A stretch of DNA of 64,000 bases from Amphibalanus amphitrite (taxonomy: Eukaryota > Arthropoda > Thecostraca > Balanomorpha > Balanidae), in assembly GCF_019059575.1 (NCBI RefSeq), contig NW_024882872.1, forward strand, positions 62,001 through 126,000, in the 5' to 3' direction. The notes beneath the pieces were generated by a model. The model had not been told where the DNA came from, ran no database searches, and saw only the letters and a list, made by a program, of their open reading frames with translations. A program made the translations under genes and the position numbers. Below, in pieces: positions 46,401-55,064 of this stretch (position 1 is its first letter; each line of letters opens with the position of its first letter).

Positions 46401-48805
46401 TGTTTGCAATTATTGTTAATATCTAGCATTTTCAGATTTCAAATAACCCATTTTTCTCGCCCAACTCTTTCAATTCAAGGTCATAACACCTGCAGGTCAC
46501 GTCAAGTGACCTTACCTCAAGGAAAGTTCCTGTGCTCATCATATCTAAATACACCGACTAACCGATCGCTTTAGAACTTTCAGCGATTTCGATGGGCAAC
46601 ACTATATGTATTTGAAACGTTTACTTTGCAAGTTTGACATTGCTGACAGAAAGGCCGGGTCAATTTTGAGATCGTTCAAGTCAATGGGAGAAAATTGAAC
46701 TGCGCTTTTTTGGACGGAACGCATAATAAACATTCTGAAAACATGTGGTGCTTGATGAGATACAATACTGAATGAGAAAATTGTTTGTTTTGTTGGGAGC
46801 CATCTTTTTCAGTCTGAAAAGGCCCTTGCAGAGCTATGACATAACTATGCTCTGGTGTAGTAATTGGGTTGTGCGAGCCAGCGACAGTGATCTGCGGAAG
46901 CGAGACTGTTCCCGTGGGACGATTGCCCTGTCGGGACGGTCCAGCCGTCTCCCAAACGGTCACCCGAAGAGGATTATGTGTCATGGAATGGATCCGACAT
47001 CAACTACAGGTTGGCTGGTGGGATGACCTCCAGTCCGGAGAGGGAAGCATGAAGACTAGGGGCGATGCGGATTGTTTTTTCCTGAGGAGAGCGAGGACGG
47101 AAGGGATCCAGCACCCTTGACCCTTCCTTATACTGAATGTATCTCAGGCTGTTAAATCTCCTAAGCGTTTTTTTCTCGACATCGTCAAGGTGTCATTAAT
47201 AAAAAATATGAAATCCGGGAGAATAAATTAAATATAGAAATTGTGGCCAACAGAACATTATCAGTTGCGTTAAACATACTAGTAAGCATGATCACACACC
47301 CAGCTTATATATGAGCCATGTCATAATTATTTTTGATAGACATGTTAAGTTATGAAATCGTCTAAAGTGTTCGTAAAGTTCCACGATACGAATCTAATAT
47401 CCTGCTATGCATCATGACCATTTCTGGTCAGGTCATGTCTTTGAACATAGGCCAAATTTTTCAACTGACCTTTAAAGATCAACTTTTGATTCATTCGAAG
47501 CGTTTTTTTATAAGAGGAATACGAGGCTGGTAAAATTAATTTCAAGCAAGTTTTAAGCTAAAAACTTTTAAGTGTTTGTGGAAAAGCAATTGGTTTTCTC
47601 ATAATACCGATGGTGGCAGTTGCTGTTATTTACGTGCTAAGCTGTTCGCCTTTATTAAATCTGACAATATTATTCAGACATAGCGGTAAACGAGCTGATT
47701 GTTGTGTTAGGTTAGGCTCGGTCGATTTCAGAGTGGGAAGGATGACAGGAATTAGGGGGAGACAGGGGGCCTGGGCGGGAGTCCTGGACCTCATGCTCCG
47801 CTGGGGCCGAGCCCAGCACGTGGGTTGGATTGCCCTGACACATAGATAGCCCTGGGCGGTGTTTCACGGCCCCGCGTTGCAGCACGCTGCGCTGCGCTGC
47901 TGCATTGTTGCGGCGGTTGATATGAATTCGGCTCCACGCTAGCGTTGCGAGCTCCCGAGTCTGTTGATGTTTCCATGGAAACTGGAAACCCAATGCACCG
48001 GTGCGCGCAACGCACCCTGTCCAAGCAAAATTTTACCACCGATGACCTCTGGTGACATGACCTCTGGCTCTGACCCGATCTAAAATTGGCTGAAGTATAT
48101 TTCTTCTTCTTTTTGCTACTTTTGACGCTACTTCGAATGCCACTTAAATGCCCAAAGCTGAGTTATAAGAATGATGCTCAATCCCCATTTTCCCTCCAAC
48201 AGGGCGTGCATAGGCATTCCTGTGGGGCACGGGCTAACAATGACTCTCATAATCATTGTGGCCATGAACATCTACTGCCATTCTTCAACACCGGTTTCGC
48301 TGCGCTGAGCGGCGGCCGTCCCGTGTGTTGGATTCTACAGCTGGCTGGCGGAAAGCGTTACCGGCCGCCCGTCCACCGCCCGCGGGCCGGACCGAGCGGT
48401 CCCGCTGACCCTATCTGACCTGAGCCTGGCGCGATATGGGACAGGCAGACGGGGGTTCGGCTCAGCGAAGGCAGCGCCCACTGGTGCTGGGGACTTTTTT
48501 AATAGACCTACTGTACAGTGCAAGAAGAAAATATTTTCTTTCCAAATGGGCATACTTGTGTTGCAAAGTAAAACACTCATGCCATGGTCATTTCACAATT
48601 CACTTCGCTTCACAGTTAGTATTTAAGAACCAGATTCAGGTCATATTTAATAATATAAGGCGTAAGAAGAACAATGAATTTCATGCTCACCTAAGCCCAT
48701 TTTACTTCAGCTGCTAAAAATGATGTGAACTGGGGATCCATGGAGCAGTGACTTCATTAGTCAGAACCTAACATCAAACATGGAACAAGATAAATATACT
48801 GATAC
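46401..48805. other. Intergenic repeat-rich region
   Basis: No recognised exon. About 47858-48020 is a truncated relative of the 42751 MITE (GTTTCACGGCCCCGCG). About 48290-48525 is the reversed copy of the 44600 repeat. The open frame at 46869-47120 matches nothing I know. Confidence 0.4.
48290..48525 (-). repeat. Dispersed GTACAGTAGGTCTA repeat, copy 2
   Basis: In reverse orientation this segment reads CTGTACAGTAGGTCTATTAA, then AAAGTCCCC, a CCAGTGGGCG word and CCGAACCCCCG, in the same order as 44600-44830. The two copies are inverted relative to each other, about 3.6 kb apart. Confidence 0.5.
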
Positions 48806-48968
48806 TGTGATGTATTATCCCCGAACGTTGAGTCTGGACATAGCTAACACACGGCACAACACGAGCGTCCACGGACATGTCACGCCATGGTCGTCACTCT
48901 CAGCCAACTGCTAGTCAGCTGGCCGTTCCAGAGGCTCTCAACGCTGGTAGAGCGGCTACGGTACAACA
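48806..48968 (-). repeat. 3' LTR of the Gypsy element
   Basis: The 163-bp LTR has inverted dinucleotide ends (TG...CA) and is identical by eye to 54606-54768. It is very short for a Gypsy LTR. Confidence 0.93.
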
Positions 48969-49107
48969 CCCTCCGCCCCTATAACATAACATGAACATTT
49001 AAACCAACGAAAATAGCTGTTAGCAAACATTTAGACAAACGAAACTAGCTGCTAGCACTTCCTGGCTAAAACAAACGCCGGCTTGGCATGGACAGCTCCC
49101 GCCAGCT

Positions 49108-49440
49108 CTACCGGTATCTGATCGGCACGTTTATGGTCCGTTTTGACCGGCGCAGAGGCTCGGTCGGCTCAGGCCGCTCGTTTTGAGCCGCTCCGGCCTC
49201 CGCCTCGTGCTCTGGCTCGTTCTCTCTCTCCTCCTCCTCTCCTCTCTCTTCCTGTCCTCCCTCTCCACTCCCGCCGTCTCGGAGGTAGCCCCCACCGGGT
49301 GGGTGCTGACGCTCCCGCGAGAAAGATGCCTGATTCGCCGGGAGCTGATACTGCTGCTGTTGTGCTGCTGCCGGTTCTGTCGCCTGCTGCTGTGCTCGGC
49401 CGGCGGCGGGGAGCAGCTGGTCGGCGTGGCGCGCCCACAC
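49108..49440 (-). pseudogene. Displaced original 3' end of gag-pol
   Basis: In the minus frame this continues the integrase C-terminal region (ARHADQLLPAAGRAQQQATE) into an acidic Glu/Gly-rich tail ending RRSKRTINVPIRYR. The same 127 bp at its start also occur at 49951-50077 in the main frame. It is therefore the natural end of the polyprotein, cut off from the rest by the inserted segment. Confidence 0.85.
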
Positions 49441-49957
49441 GTCTGTGTTGTACTGTGTACTGGCAGCGCTGATCTGTTTCGCCGGCTCGCTCGTGTTGGC
49501 GCGCGCGCAGGCGGGTCAAAGTTCGGATGTGCCGGCGGCCGGCAGCGACCAAGGCCATCTGCAGCGGCCGCCGGGCAGTGGGGGTCAGGCGGAGGGGAGG
49601 ATCGGGTTTGCGCGTCGTTCGGTGTGCAGGTGTCGACCGCGGCAGTGGAAATACAGTTCCGGCTTACAGATTCACACTCACCGTGGACAACAGGGCTCTG
49701 TCACGGATACTCAGCCCCGAGCGCGACCTGCCCGGCCTCTCAGCGGCACGTCTTCAGAGGATCGCCATGGAGTTGGCGGCGTACCAGTATGACGTGGAAC
49801 TGCGCAAAACGGCAGACATGGCTCTCGCTGACAGTCTGTCTCGGATGGCGCTGCCGGATAGCGAGCAGGAGCAGACGGCAGCAGAGGCGGACACCAGCGG
49901 CCTGGACTGCCACCTGATGTTTATGGACGGTGCGGGCCCGCCGCTGACGGCCCGCGA
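49441..49957. other. Inserted segment in Gypsy element: foreign 227 bp plus inverted RNase H copy
   Basis: 49668-49958 is the exact reverse complement (by eye) of 51113-51403, which encodes the RNase H-integrase spacer. 49441-49667 matches no other part of this element. On the plus strand, that part reads LYCVLAALICFAGSLVLARA in an open frame from a TTG, which resembles a signal peptide but lacks an ATG. The insert is flanked by the 127-bp direct repeat 49314-49440 / 49951-50077. Confidence 0.85.
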
Positions 49958-52900
49958 GAAAGATGCCTGATTCGCCGGGAGCTGATACTGCTGCTGTTGT
50001 GCTGCTGCCGGTTCTGTCGCCTGCTGCTGTGCTCGGCCGGCGGCGGGGAGCAGCTGGTCGGCGTGGCGCGCCCACACGGCCCCACCGACGTCCACCTGAT
50101 ACGATACGGGGCCCGTGACGCCGATCACCTGGCCGCGTCGCCAGCGCTGAGGTCCAGCATACGTCCGCGCCCACACGGCCTGACCGACCTGAAACTCGCG
50201 CGGGCGTCCCCCGGCCGCTTCTCTCTGGTCCTGCTGGCTGTCCGTTACGTCACGAATGATGCTGGGGTGCAGACGATCCAGCCTGGTGCGGATCGGGCGT
50301 CCGAACATTACCTCCGCCGGCGGCCGACCTGTGACCGCGTGTGGAGCTGTCCGGTACGCGATCAGCACCTTCTGCACACGTTGATGCAGCGAGCCGCCGT
50401 CCCGTGCGGTCGCTCGGAGCCCGCTCTTCAACACACCGACAGCTCGCTCGGCCGCGCCGTTACTGGCTGGGTGGTACGGCGCCGTGCGGATGTGCCGAAC
50501 GCCGTTGTTGGAGAGGAAGATCCCAAACTCCGTCGACGTGAACTGAGGTCCGTTATCGGTTACGACTTGGTCTGGGATTCCGAATCGCGCAAACAGCTCC
50601 CTGAGCTCCTCAACGGTCCGCCCGGCGGACGTCGTTGGCATGATGATGGCCTCCACCCACTTGGTGTGACTATCGCACACCACCATCAGGTACTTGTTTT
50701 CCACCGGCCCCGCGAAATCGACATGGATTCGCTGCCACGGCCCTGACGTGGGCTCCCACGGGTGGAGTGTCGCTCGGGGTGGAGCGCCGCGCTTCTCAGC
50801 GCATGAGTGGCAGCCCCGTGCCATGGCCTCCAGGTCGGCATCGAGACCGGGCCACCACAGGTACCGCCTCGCCAGCTGTTTCATTTTGGACCCACCAAGG
50901 TGTCCAGTGTGTAGCTCCTGTAGCACCCGCTCTCTGAGTCTCTGGGGTATCACCGCCCGTCCGCCCCAGAGGAGCACGCCCCGGTCGGTGGACAGCTCCG
51001 TCTCGCGCTGTCTGTAGGGGGCCAGCTCCGGCTCCGTCACTGATGGCCATCCGTGTCGGACATGCGACAGTACCCTGGCCAGCAGTGGGTCACGTCGGGT
51101 GCCGCTTTCGAGCTCGCGGGCCGTCAGCGGCGGGCCCGCACCGTCCATAAACATCAGGTGGCAGTCCAGGCCGCTGGTGTCCGCCTCTGCTGCCGTCTGC
51201 TCCTGCTCGCTATCCGGCAGCGCCATCCGAGACAGACTGTCAGCGAGAGCCATGTCTGCCGTTTTGCGCAGTTCCACGTCATACTGGTACGCCGCCAACT
51301 CCATGGCGATCCTCTGAAGACGTGCCGCTGAGAGGCCGGGCAGGTCGCGCTCGGGGCTGAGTATCCGTGACAGAGCCCTGTTGTCCACGGTGAGTGTGAA
51401 TCTCCTCCCGAACAGGAATCGATGGAACCGTCTGAGTCCATACTGCACACCGGTCGCTTCCTTCTCAACCTGTGCGTAGCGCCTCTCAGTCGGTGTCAGC
51501 GTCCTCGACGCAAACATGATTGGTCGCTCCGTGCCGTCGGGCATCTGATGCAGAAGGGTCGCGCCGACCCCCGTGGAGCTGGCGTCCGTGACCAGCTTCA
51601 GCGGCAGGCTGGGGTCGTACCTAACCAGCACGCGCCCGCTGGCCAGCAGCCGCTTCACTGTAGCGACCGCAGCGGAGCACTGCGGCGTCCACCGCCACGG
51701 TGTGCCGCGCTTGAGCAGAGCGTACAGAGGCGCGAGCGTCGTGGCGAGCCCCGGCAGGAGGCGGCTGTAGTAGTTCACCGATCCCAGTAGGGATCGGAGC
51801 TGCTGTACGTCTCGCGGCTCCGGCGCGTCCAGGAGCGCCGTTGTGCCGTCCTCCTCCGGTCTGATGCTGTCTGCAGTGATCCTCCACCCCAGGAACGATA
51901 CTTCCCTGGCCAGGAACACGCACTTGGACCGCTCCAGTCTCAGCCCGTTGCGTTCCATTCGATCCAGCGCCCGATCCAGGCGCCTCAGCAGCTCCTGTTC
52001 GCTGTCGGCTGCGATCAAGCAGTCGTCCATGTAGCACACGCAGCCGTCCAGTCCCTCCAGGATCTTGTCCATAGCCTGCTGGAACAGGAAACCGCAGTTA
52101 GCGATTCCGTACGGCATTCGAATCATTCTGAACGATCCGCGGTGTGTCGTCACGGTGGTGAGGTCACGTGACTCCTGGTCCAGCTCCATGTGTTCGTACG
52201 CCCGACGGATGTCCAGTTTGGCGAACACTCGGCCCTTGATGTTCGCGAACAGGTCCTCCGGCGCCGGGAGCGGGTACGGCGTCACCATGAGCTGCGGGTT
52301 CACAGTTAGACTGTAGTTGGCGCACAGTCTGACCTGACCGGTCGGCTTCAGCACCGGCACCAGCGGCGTTCCCCAGCCGGTGGGCGCCTGCTCCGAGTCG
52401 GTCTTCTCCGCGATTCCCTCGCGAACCCAGCGCTCCAGCTCTCTGTCGACCAGGGGTAGGAGCGCGTACGGCACCGGCCTAGCCTTCTTGTACACTGGGC
52501 GAGCGCCGGGCTTCAGTGCCAGGTGGGCCTTCACAGTCATTTTGCCCACACCGTCCGCAAACACTGACTCGTGCTTCTTGATGACGGTCTCCGGCGTCAG
52601 TCTCGGACCTGCCTCCGAGGGACCGCTGACCATGTGTACCGCTCGCCAGTCCAACTGCAGCTGGCGGAGCCAGTCACGTCCCAGCAGCGGTGTCGTTTCC
52701 GGCCGGTCACAGATGACCAGGCGCAGGGACCGAGTCTGACCTGCGTGCTCGACTTGCACGGTCGTTTCTCCACGGAGAGGCACCAGTTGTCCCGTGAATG
52801 TCTGCAGTCTCAGGTCTGACGCTCGCACGCACATTCCCGGTATCTTTGTGTCCCTGCCGACAATCGTCACTGGTGAGCCGGTGTCGACTAGCATCCTGAT

Positions 52901-53977
52901 TTCTCGCCCGTTTATCCGTACTGAGACGAGAGGAAGGTCCGCTCTCTCACCCCGTATGTCAATCTTCAGGACACCGCTCTCCAGTTGGTTGTCCTCCAGC
53001 CACCGTCCGCTGTCTTCTGTCAGGTGATCCACAGCGCGCTCCGGGCACCTCCGCTGCAGGTGAGTGTGGGAGCCACACCGGTAGCAGCGCCGGATCGCCG
53101 TCTGGCGTGTGCTCTGGTCCTGCCGTGGTTGACTGGCTCGGCCCCGACGTCCCGACTGAGATGCGGCCTGGTTCCGCCGGTACTCTCCGGGCGGCGGGCC
53201 GTCCCCGTCTGCGAGCTGGCGAGGACTGCTGCCCGCGTGCTGGTGCGTGCTGCTCCTGCCACCACCGCCGCGCCCCCGCTGGAGAGTCGGGCAGTCTCTC
53301 TTCCAGTGCTGCTGCGACCCGCAGTTAAAGCACTGTCCTCGTCGAGGCTGGGCTGACCTGCCCGCCATTGCCACAGCGTTCACCATCGGCTCCACACTGC
53401 CGGGCGCCGTAACTGCCGGCGCCGACTGGCCTCCTCCCACCTGGGCGCACAGCTGCCGCATGTCTCTGTAGGCCCGTGCGGCTCGGCGAACGTTTTCCAG
53501 AGTGAGCTCCTTTCCCCTGCTCGCCGTCTCTTGGAGGAGCTTTTCCCGCAGTCCTGGGCTGCTGCCGACTACACACCGGTCTCGTAGTTCACGGTCCGTT
53601 TCTGCAGCCGTGTAGCCGCAGCGCAGCGCTTGGACGCGCAGCCGCCCGAGGAACTGCTCGAAATCTTCCTCCGTTCGCATTGTCATTTGATGGAACTCGG
53701 CTCTCTCCGTCACAGTGTTCCGGACTGGGGCCAGGTACGTAGTCAACTTTTCCTTCAACTTCTCGAACTCATTTCCCTCCCCCGCCGGCTCGGGCAGGGC
53801 CTCGCTGAGGTCCGCTATATCGGGCCCCACGAGGTACTGTAGCAGCGCGCATTTCCGCTCCGTTTCTCTGACATTGGCCGCGATCAGGTAACGCTCCACA
53901 TTCCGTAGCCATTTTTCGAAGTCTTCTCCCGGTCGGTATTGTCCTACCGCCGACAGCTGCATTCCTGGCAGCTCCAT
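49754..53977 (-). CDS. Gag-Pol polyprotein of the Gypsy element (chimeric C-terminus)
   Basis: This is one uninterrupted frame of 1,407 residues from ATG 53977. The order of domains is Gag capsid-like (1-180); two CCHC zinc knuckles, at about 216-229 (CFNCGSQQHWKRDC) and 298-311 (CYRCGSHTHLQRRC); aspartic protease LVDTGSP (about 363); reverse transcriptase with YMDD (649-652); RNase H VTDAS (about 796); and integrase with H1023/H1026/C1056/C1059 and the D1087, D1141, E1177 triad. The protease-RT-RNase H-integrase order defines Ty3/Gypsy. The last roughly 65 residues are read from the inverted copy (antisense of the RNase H region) and are not native. Gag and Pol are fused without a frameshift. 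All core motifs look intact, so activity in cis or trans cannot be excluded. Confidence 0.93.
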   Translation of the reverse strand: MELPGMQLSAVGQYRPGEDFEKWLRNVERYLIAANVRETERKCALLQYLVGPDIADLSEALPEPAGEGNEFEKLKEKLTTYLAPVRNTVTERAEFHQMTMRTEEDFEQFLGRLRVQALRCGYTAAETDRELRDRCVVGSSPGLREKLLQETASRGKELTLENVRRAARAYRDMRQLCAQVGGGQSAPAVTAPGSVEPMVNAVAMAGRSAQPRRGQCFNCGSQQHWKRDCPTLQRGRGGGGRSSTHQHAGSSPRQLADGDGPPPGEYRRNQAASQSGRRGRASQPRQDQSTRQTAIRRCYRCGSHTHLQRRCPERAVDHLTEDSGRWLEDNQLESGVLKIDIRGERADLPLVSVRINGREIRMLVDTGSPVTIVGRDTKIPGMCVRASDLRLQTFTGQLVPLRGETTVQVEHAGQTRSLRLVICDRPETTPLLGRDWLRQLQLDWRAVHMVSGPSEAGPRLTPETVIKKHESVFADGVGKMTVKAHLALKPGARPVYKKARPVPYALLPLVDRELERWVREGIAEKTDSEQAPTGWGTPLVPVLKPTGQVRLCANYSLTVNPQLMVTPYPLPAPEDLFANIKGRVFAKLDIRRAYEHMELDQESRDLTTVTTHRGSFRMIRMPYGIANCGFLFQQAMDKILEGLDGCVCYMDDCLIAADSEQELLRRLDRALDRMERNGLRLERSKCVFLAREVSFLGWRITADSIRPEEDGTTALLDAPEPRDVQQLRSLLGSVNYYSRLLPGLATTLAPLYALLKRGTPWRWTPQCSAAVATVKRLLASGRVLVRYDPSLPLKLVTDASSTGVGATLLHQMPDGTERPIMFASRTLTPTERRYAQVEKEATGVQYGLRRFHRFLFGRRFTLTVDNRALSRILSPERDLPGLSAARLQRIAMELAAYQYDVELRKTADMALADSLSRMALPDSEQEQTAAEADTSGLDCHLMFMDGAGPPLTARELESGTRRDPLLARVLSHVRHGWPSVTEPELAPYRQRETELSTDRGVLLWGGRAVIPQRLRERVLQELHTGHLGGSKMKQLARRYLWWPGLDADLEAMARGCHSCAEKRGAPPRATLHPWEPTSGPWQRIHVDFAGPVENKYLMVVCDSHTKWVEAIIMPTTSAGRTVEELRELFARFGIPDQVVTDNGPQFTSTEFGIFLSNNGVRHIRTAPYHPASNGAAERAVGVLKSGLRATARDGGSLHQRVQKVLIAYRTAPHAVTGRPPAEVMFGRPIRTRLDRLHPSIIRDVTDSQQDQREAAGGRPREFQVGQAVWARTYAGPQRWRRGQVIGVTGPVSYQVDVGGAVWARHADQLLPAAGRAQQQATEPAAAQQQQYQLPANQASFSRAVSGGPAPSINIRWQSRPLVSASAAVCSCSLSGSAIRDRLSARAMSAVLRSSTSYWYAANSMAIL

Positions 53978-54004
53978 GGCTGTTGTCCGGTGGAGCTCCC
54001 GCGA

Positions 54005-54262
54005 TAGGTCCGCTGTAGCCTCCTCGATCGGTCCGCTGAGTACCCTTGATCGGTCCGTTCAGCCCCCTCGATCGGTCCGCTCAGCCCCCTCGATCGGTCC
54101 GCTGAAGCCTCCTCGATCGGTCCGCTGTAGCCTCCTCGATCGGTCCGCTGCAGCCCCCTCGATCGGTCCGCTACAGCCCCCTCGATCGGTCCGCTCAGCC
54201 CCCTCGATCGGTCCGCTCAGCCCCCTCGATCGGTCCGCTACAGCCCCCTTGATCGGTCCGCT
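54005..54262. repeat. CTCGATCGGTCCGCT minisatellite in Gypsy leader
   Basis: About ten copies of CCTCGATCGGTCCGCT with CAGCC or GTAGCC spacers stand at 22-24 bp spacing, just upstream (in the element sense) of the gag ATG. This lies between the primer-binding site and gag, in the transcript leader. Confidence 0.88.
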
Positions 54263-54605
54263 AGTCTCCGCGGCCGGTCCGCCGGTTCGCTGCAGCGCTG
54301 CGGAGCCGGGCGACAAAAGGTGTAGTTTGAGAACCTCTGGCGTCGAACCGCCAGGCACCGCCTCAAACCGCCTCAAACCAGATTCAGCACCGCCCGCAGA
54401 ATCTCTGGCGCACTGCCAATCGCTACGATGGGCACAGCCGGCGCTTGCCAGCGACCGACCAATCACAAGCCGCGACACATCCGATGCGTTGTACGCCTGA
54501 TCCAGTCTGAGTCCCGAAGGCCAAAATTGAATTCCCGAGCCAACCACTGTGCTCCATCTTGAAAGTTATGCCATGCCAAGCTCCAATCTGATCTTCGTCG
54601 CCAAG

Positions 54606-54768
54606 TGTGATGTATTATCCCCGAACGTTGAGTCTGGACATAGCTAACACACGGCACAACACGAGCGTCCACGGACATGTCACGCCATGGTCGTCACTCT
54701 CAGCCAACTGCTAGTCAGCTGGCCGTTCCAGAGGCTCTCAACGCTGGTAGAGCGGCTACGGTACAACA
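54606..54768 (-). repeat. 5' LTR of the Gypsy element
   Basis: This is identical by eye to 48806-48968. On the minus strand it is followed by CTTGGCGACGAAGATC, the presumed primer-binding site (complementary to a tRNA 3' end; the tRNA identity was not checked). Confidence 0.93.
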
Positions 54769-54891
54769 GATACCTTTCCTAATATTCTTGGTAAAAGATA
54801 TTTGTTTTTAGAATTAAAAACAAGTCCTTCAAATATCAACTATATAACGTCCCAAACCAGAAAATATTCAATTAAAATCAAAATAGAAACA

Positions 54892-54902
54892 TCAAAACTG
54901 TA
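54892..54902 (+). repeat. Left 11-bp target-site duplication of foldback element
   Basis: TCAAAACTGTA stands here and again at 62173-62183 in direct orientation, immediately outside the inverted ends. Confidence 0.88.
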
Positions 54903-55064
54903 CGTCCATCAATTGAGCAGCAGTTTGATATTCGCGAATATCAAACTAAAAATTCGATATTCGGACGGGGAACGCAATAACTCAAGAACCAGTGAACCGA
55001 TTTTGATGAAACGACCCTCATTCGATTCCTCGTTCCTCATTGCAGGTTGACAGCGATTTTCAGG

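Larger units (their letters stand above)
48806..54768 (-). mobile_element. Ty3/Gypsy LTR retrotransposon, young, internally rearranged
   Basis: The element is bounded by two 163-bp LTRs (48806-48968 and 54606-54768) that read identical by eye. On its coding (minus) strand each LTR starts TGTTGTACC and ends CATCACA. A 5-bp target duplication, GATAC, flanks it (48801-48805 and 54769-54773). A purine tract AGGGGCGGAGGG abuts the 3' LTR, and TTGGCGACGAAGATC next to the 5' LTR is a likely tRNA primer site. Identical LTRs imply recent insertion. A rearrangement at 49314-50077 separates the main gag-pol frame from its original 3' end. There is no envelope gene. Confidence 0.95.

Noticed and set aside
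46869..47120. 83-codon ORF as a gene fragment
   Set aside because: I recognise no domain and see no flanking splice signals that extend it. It could be chance or old transposon sequence.
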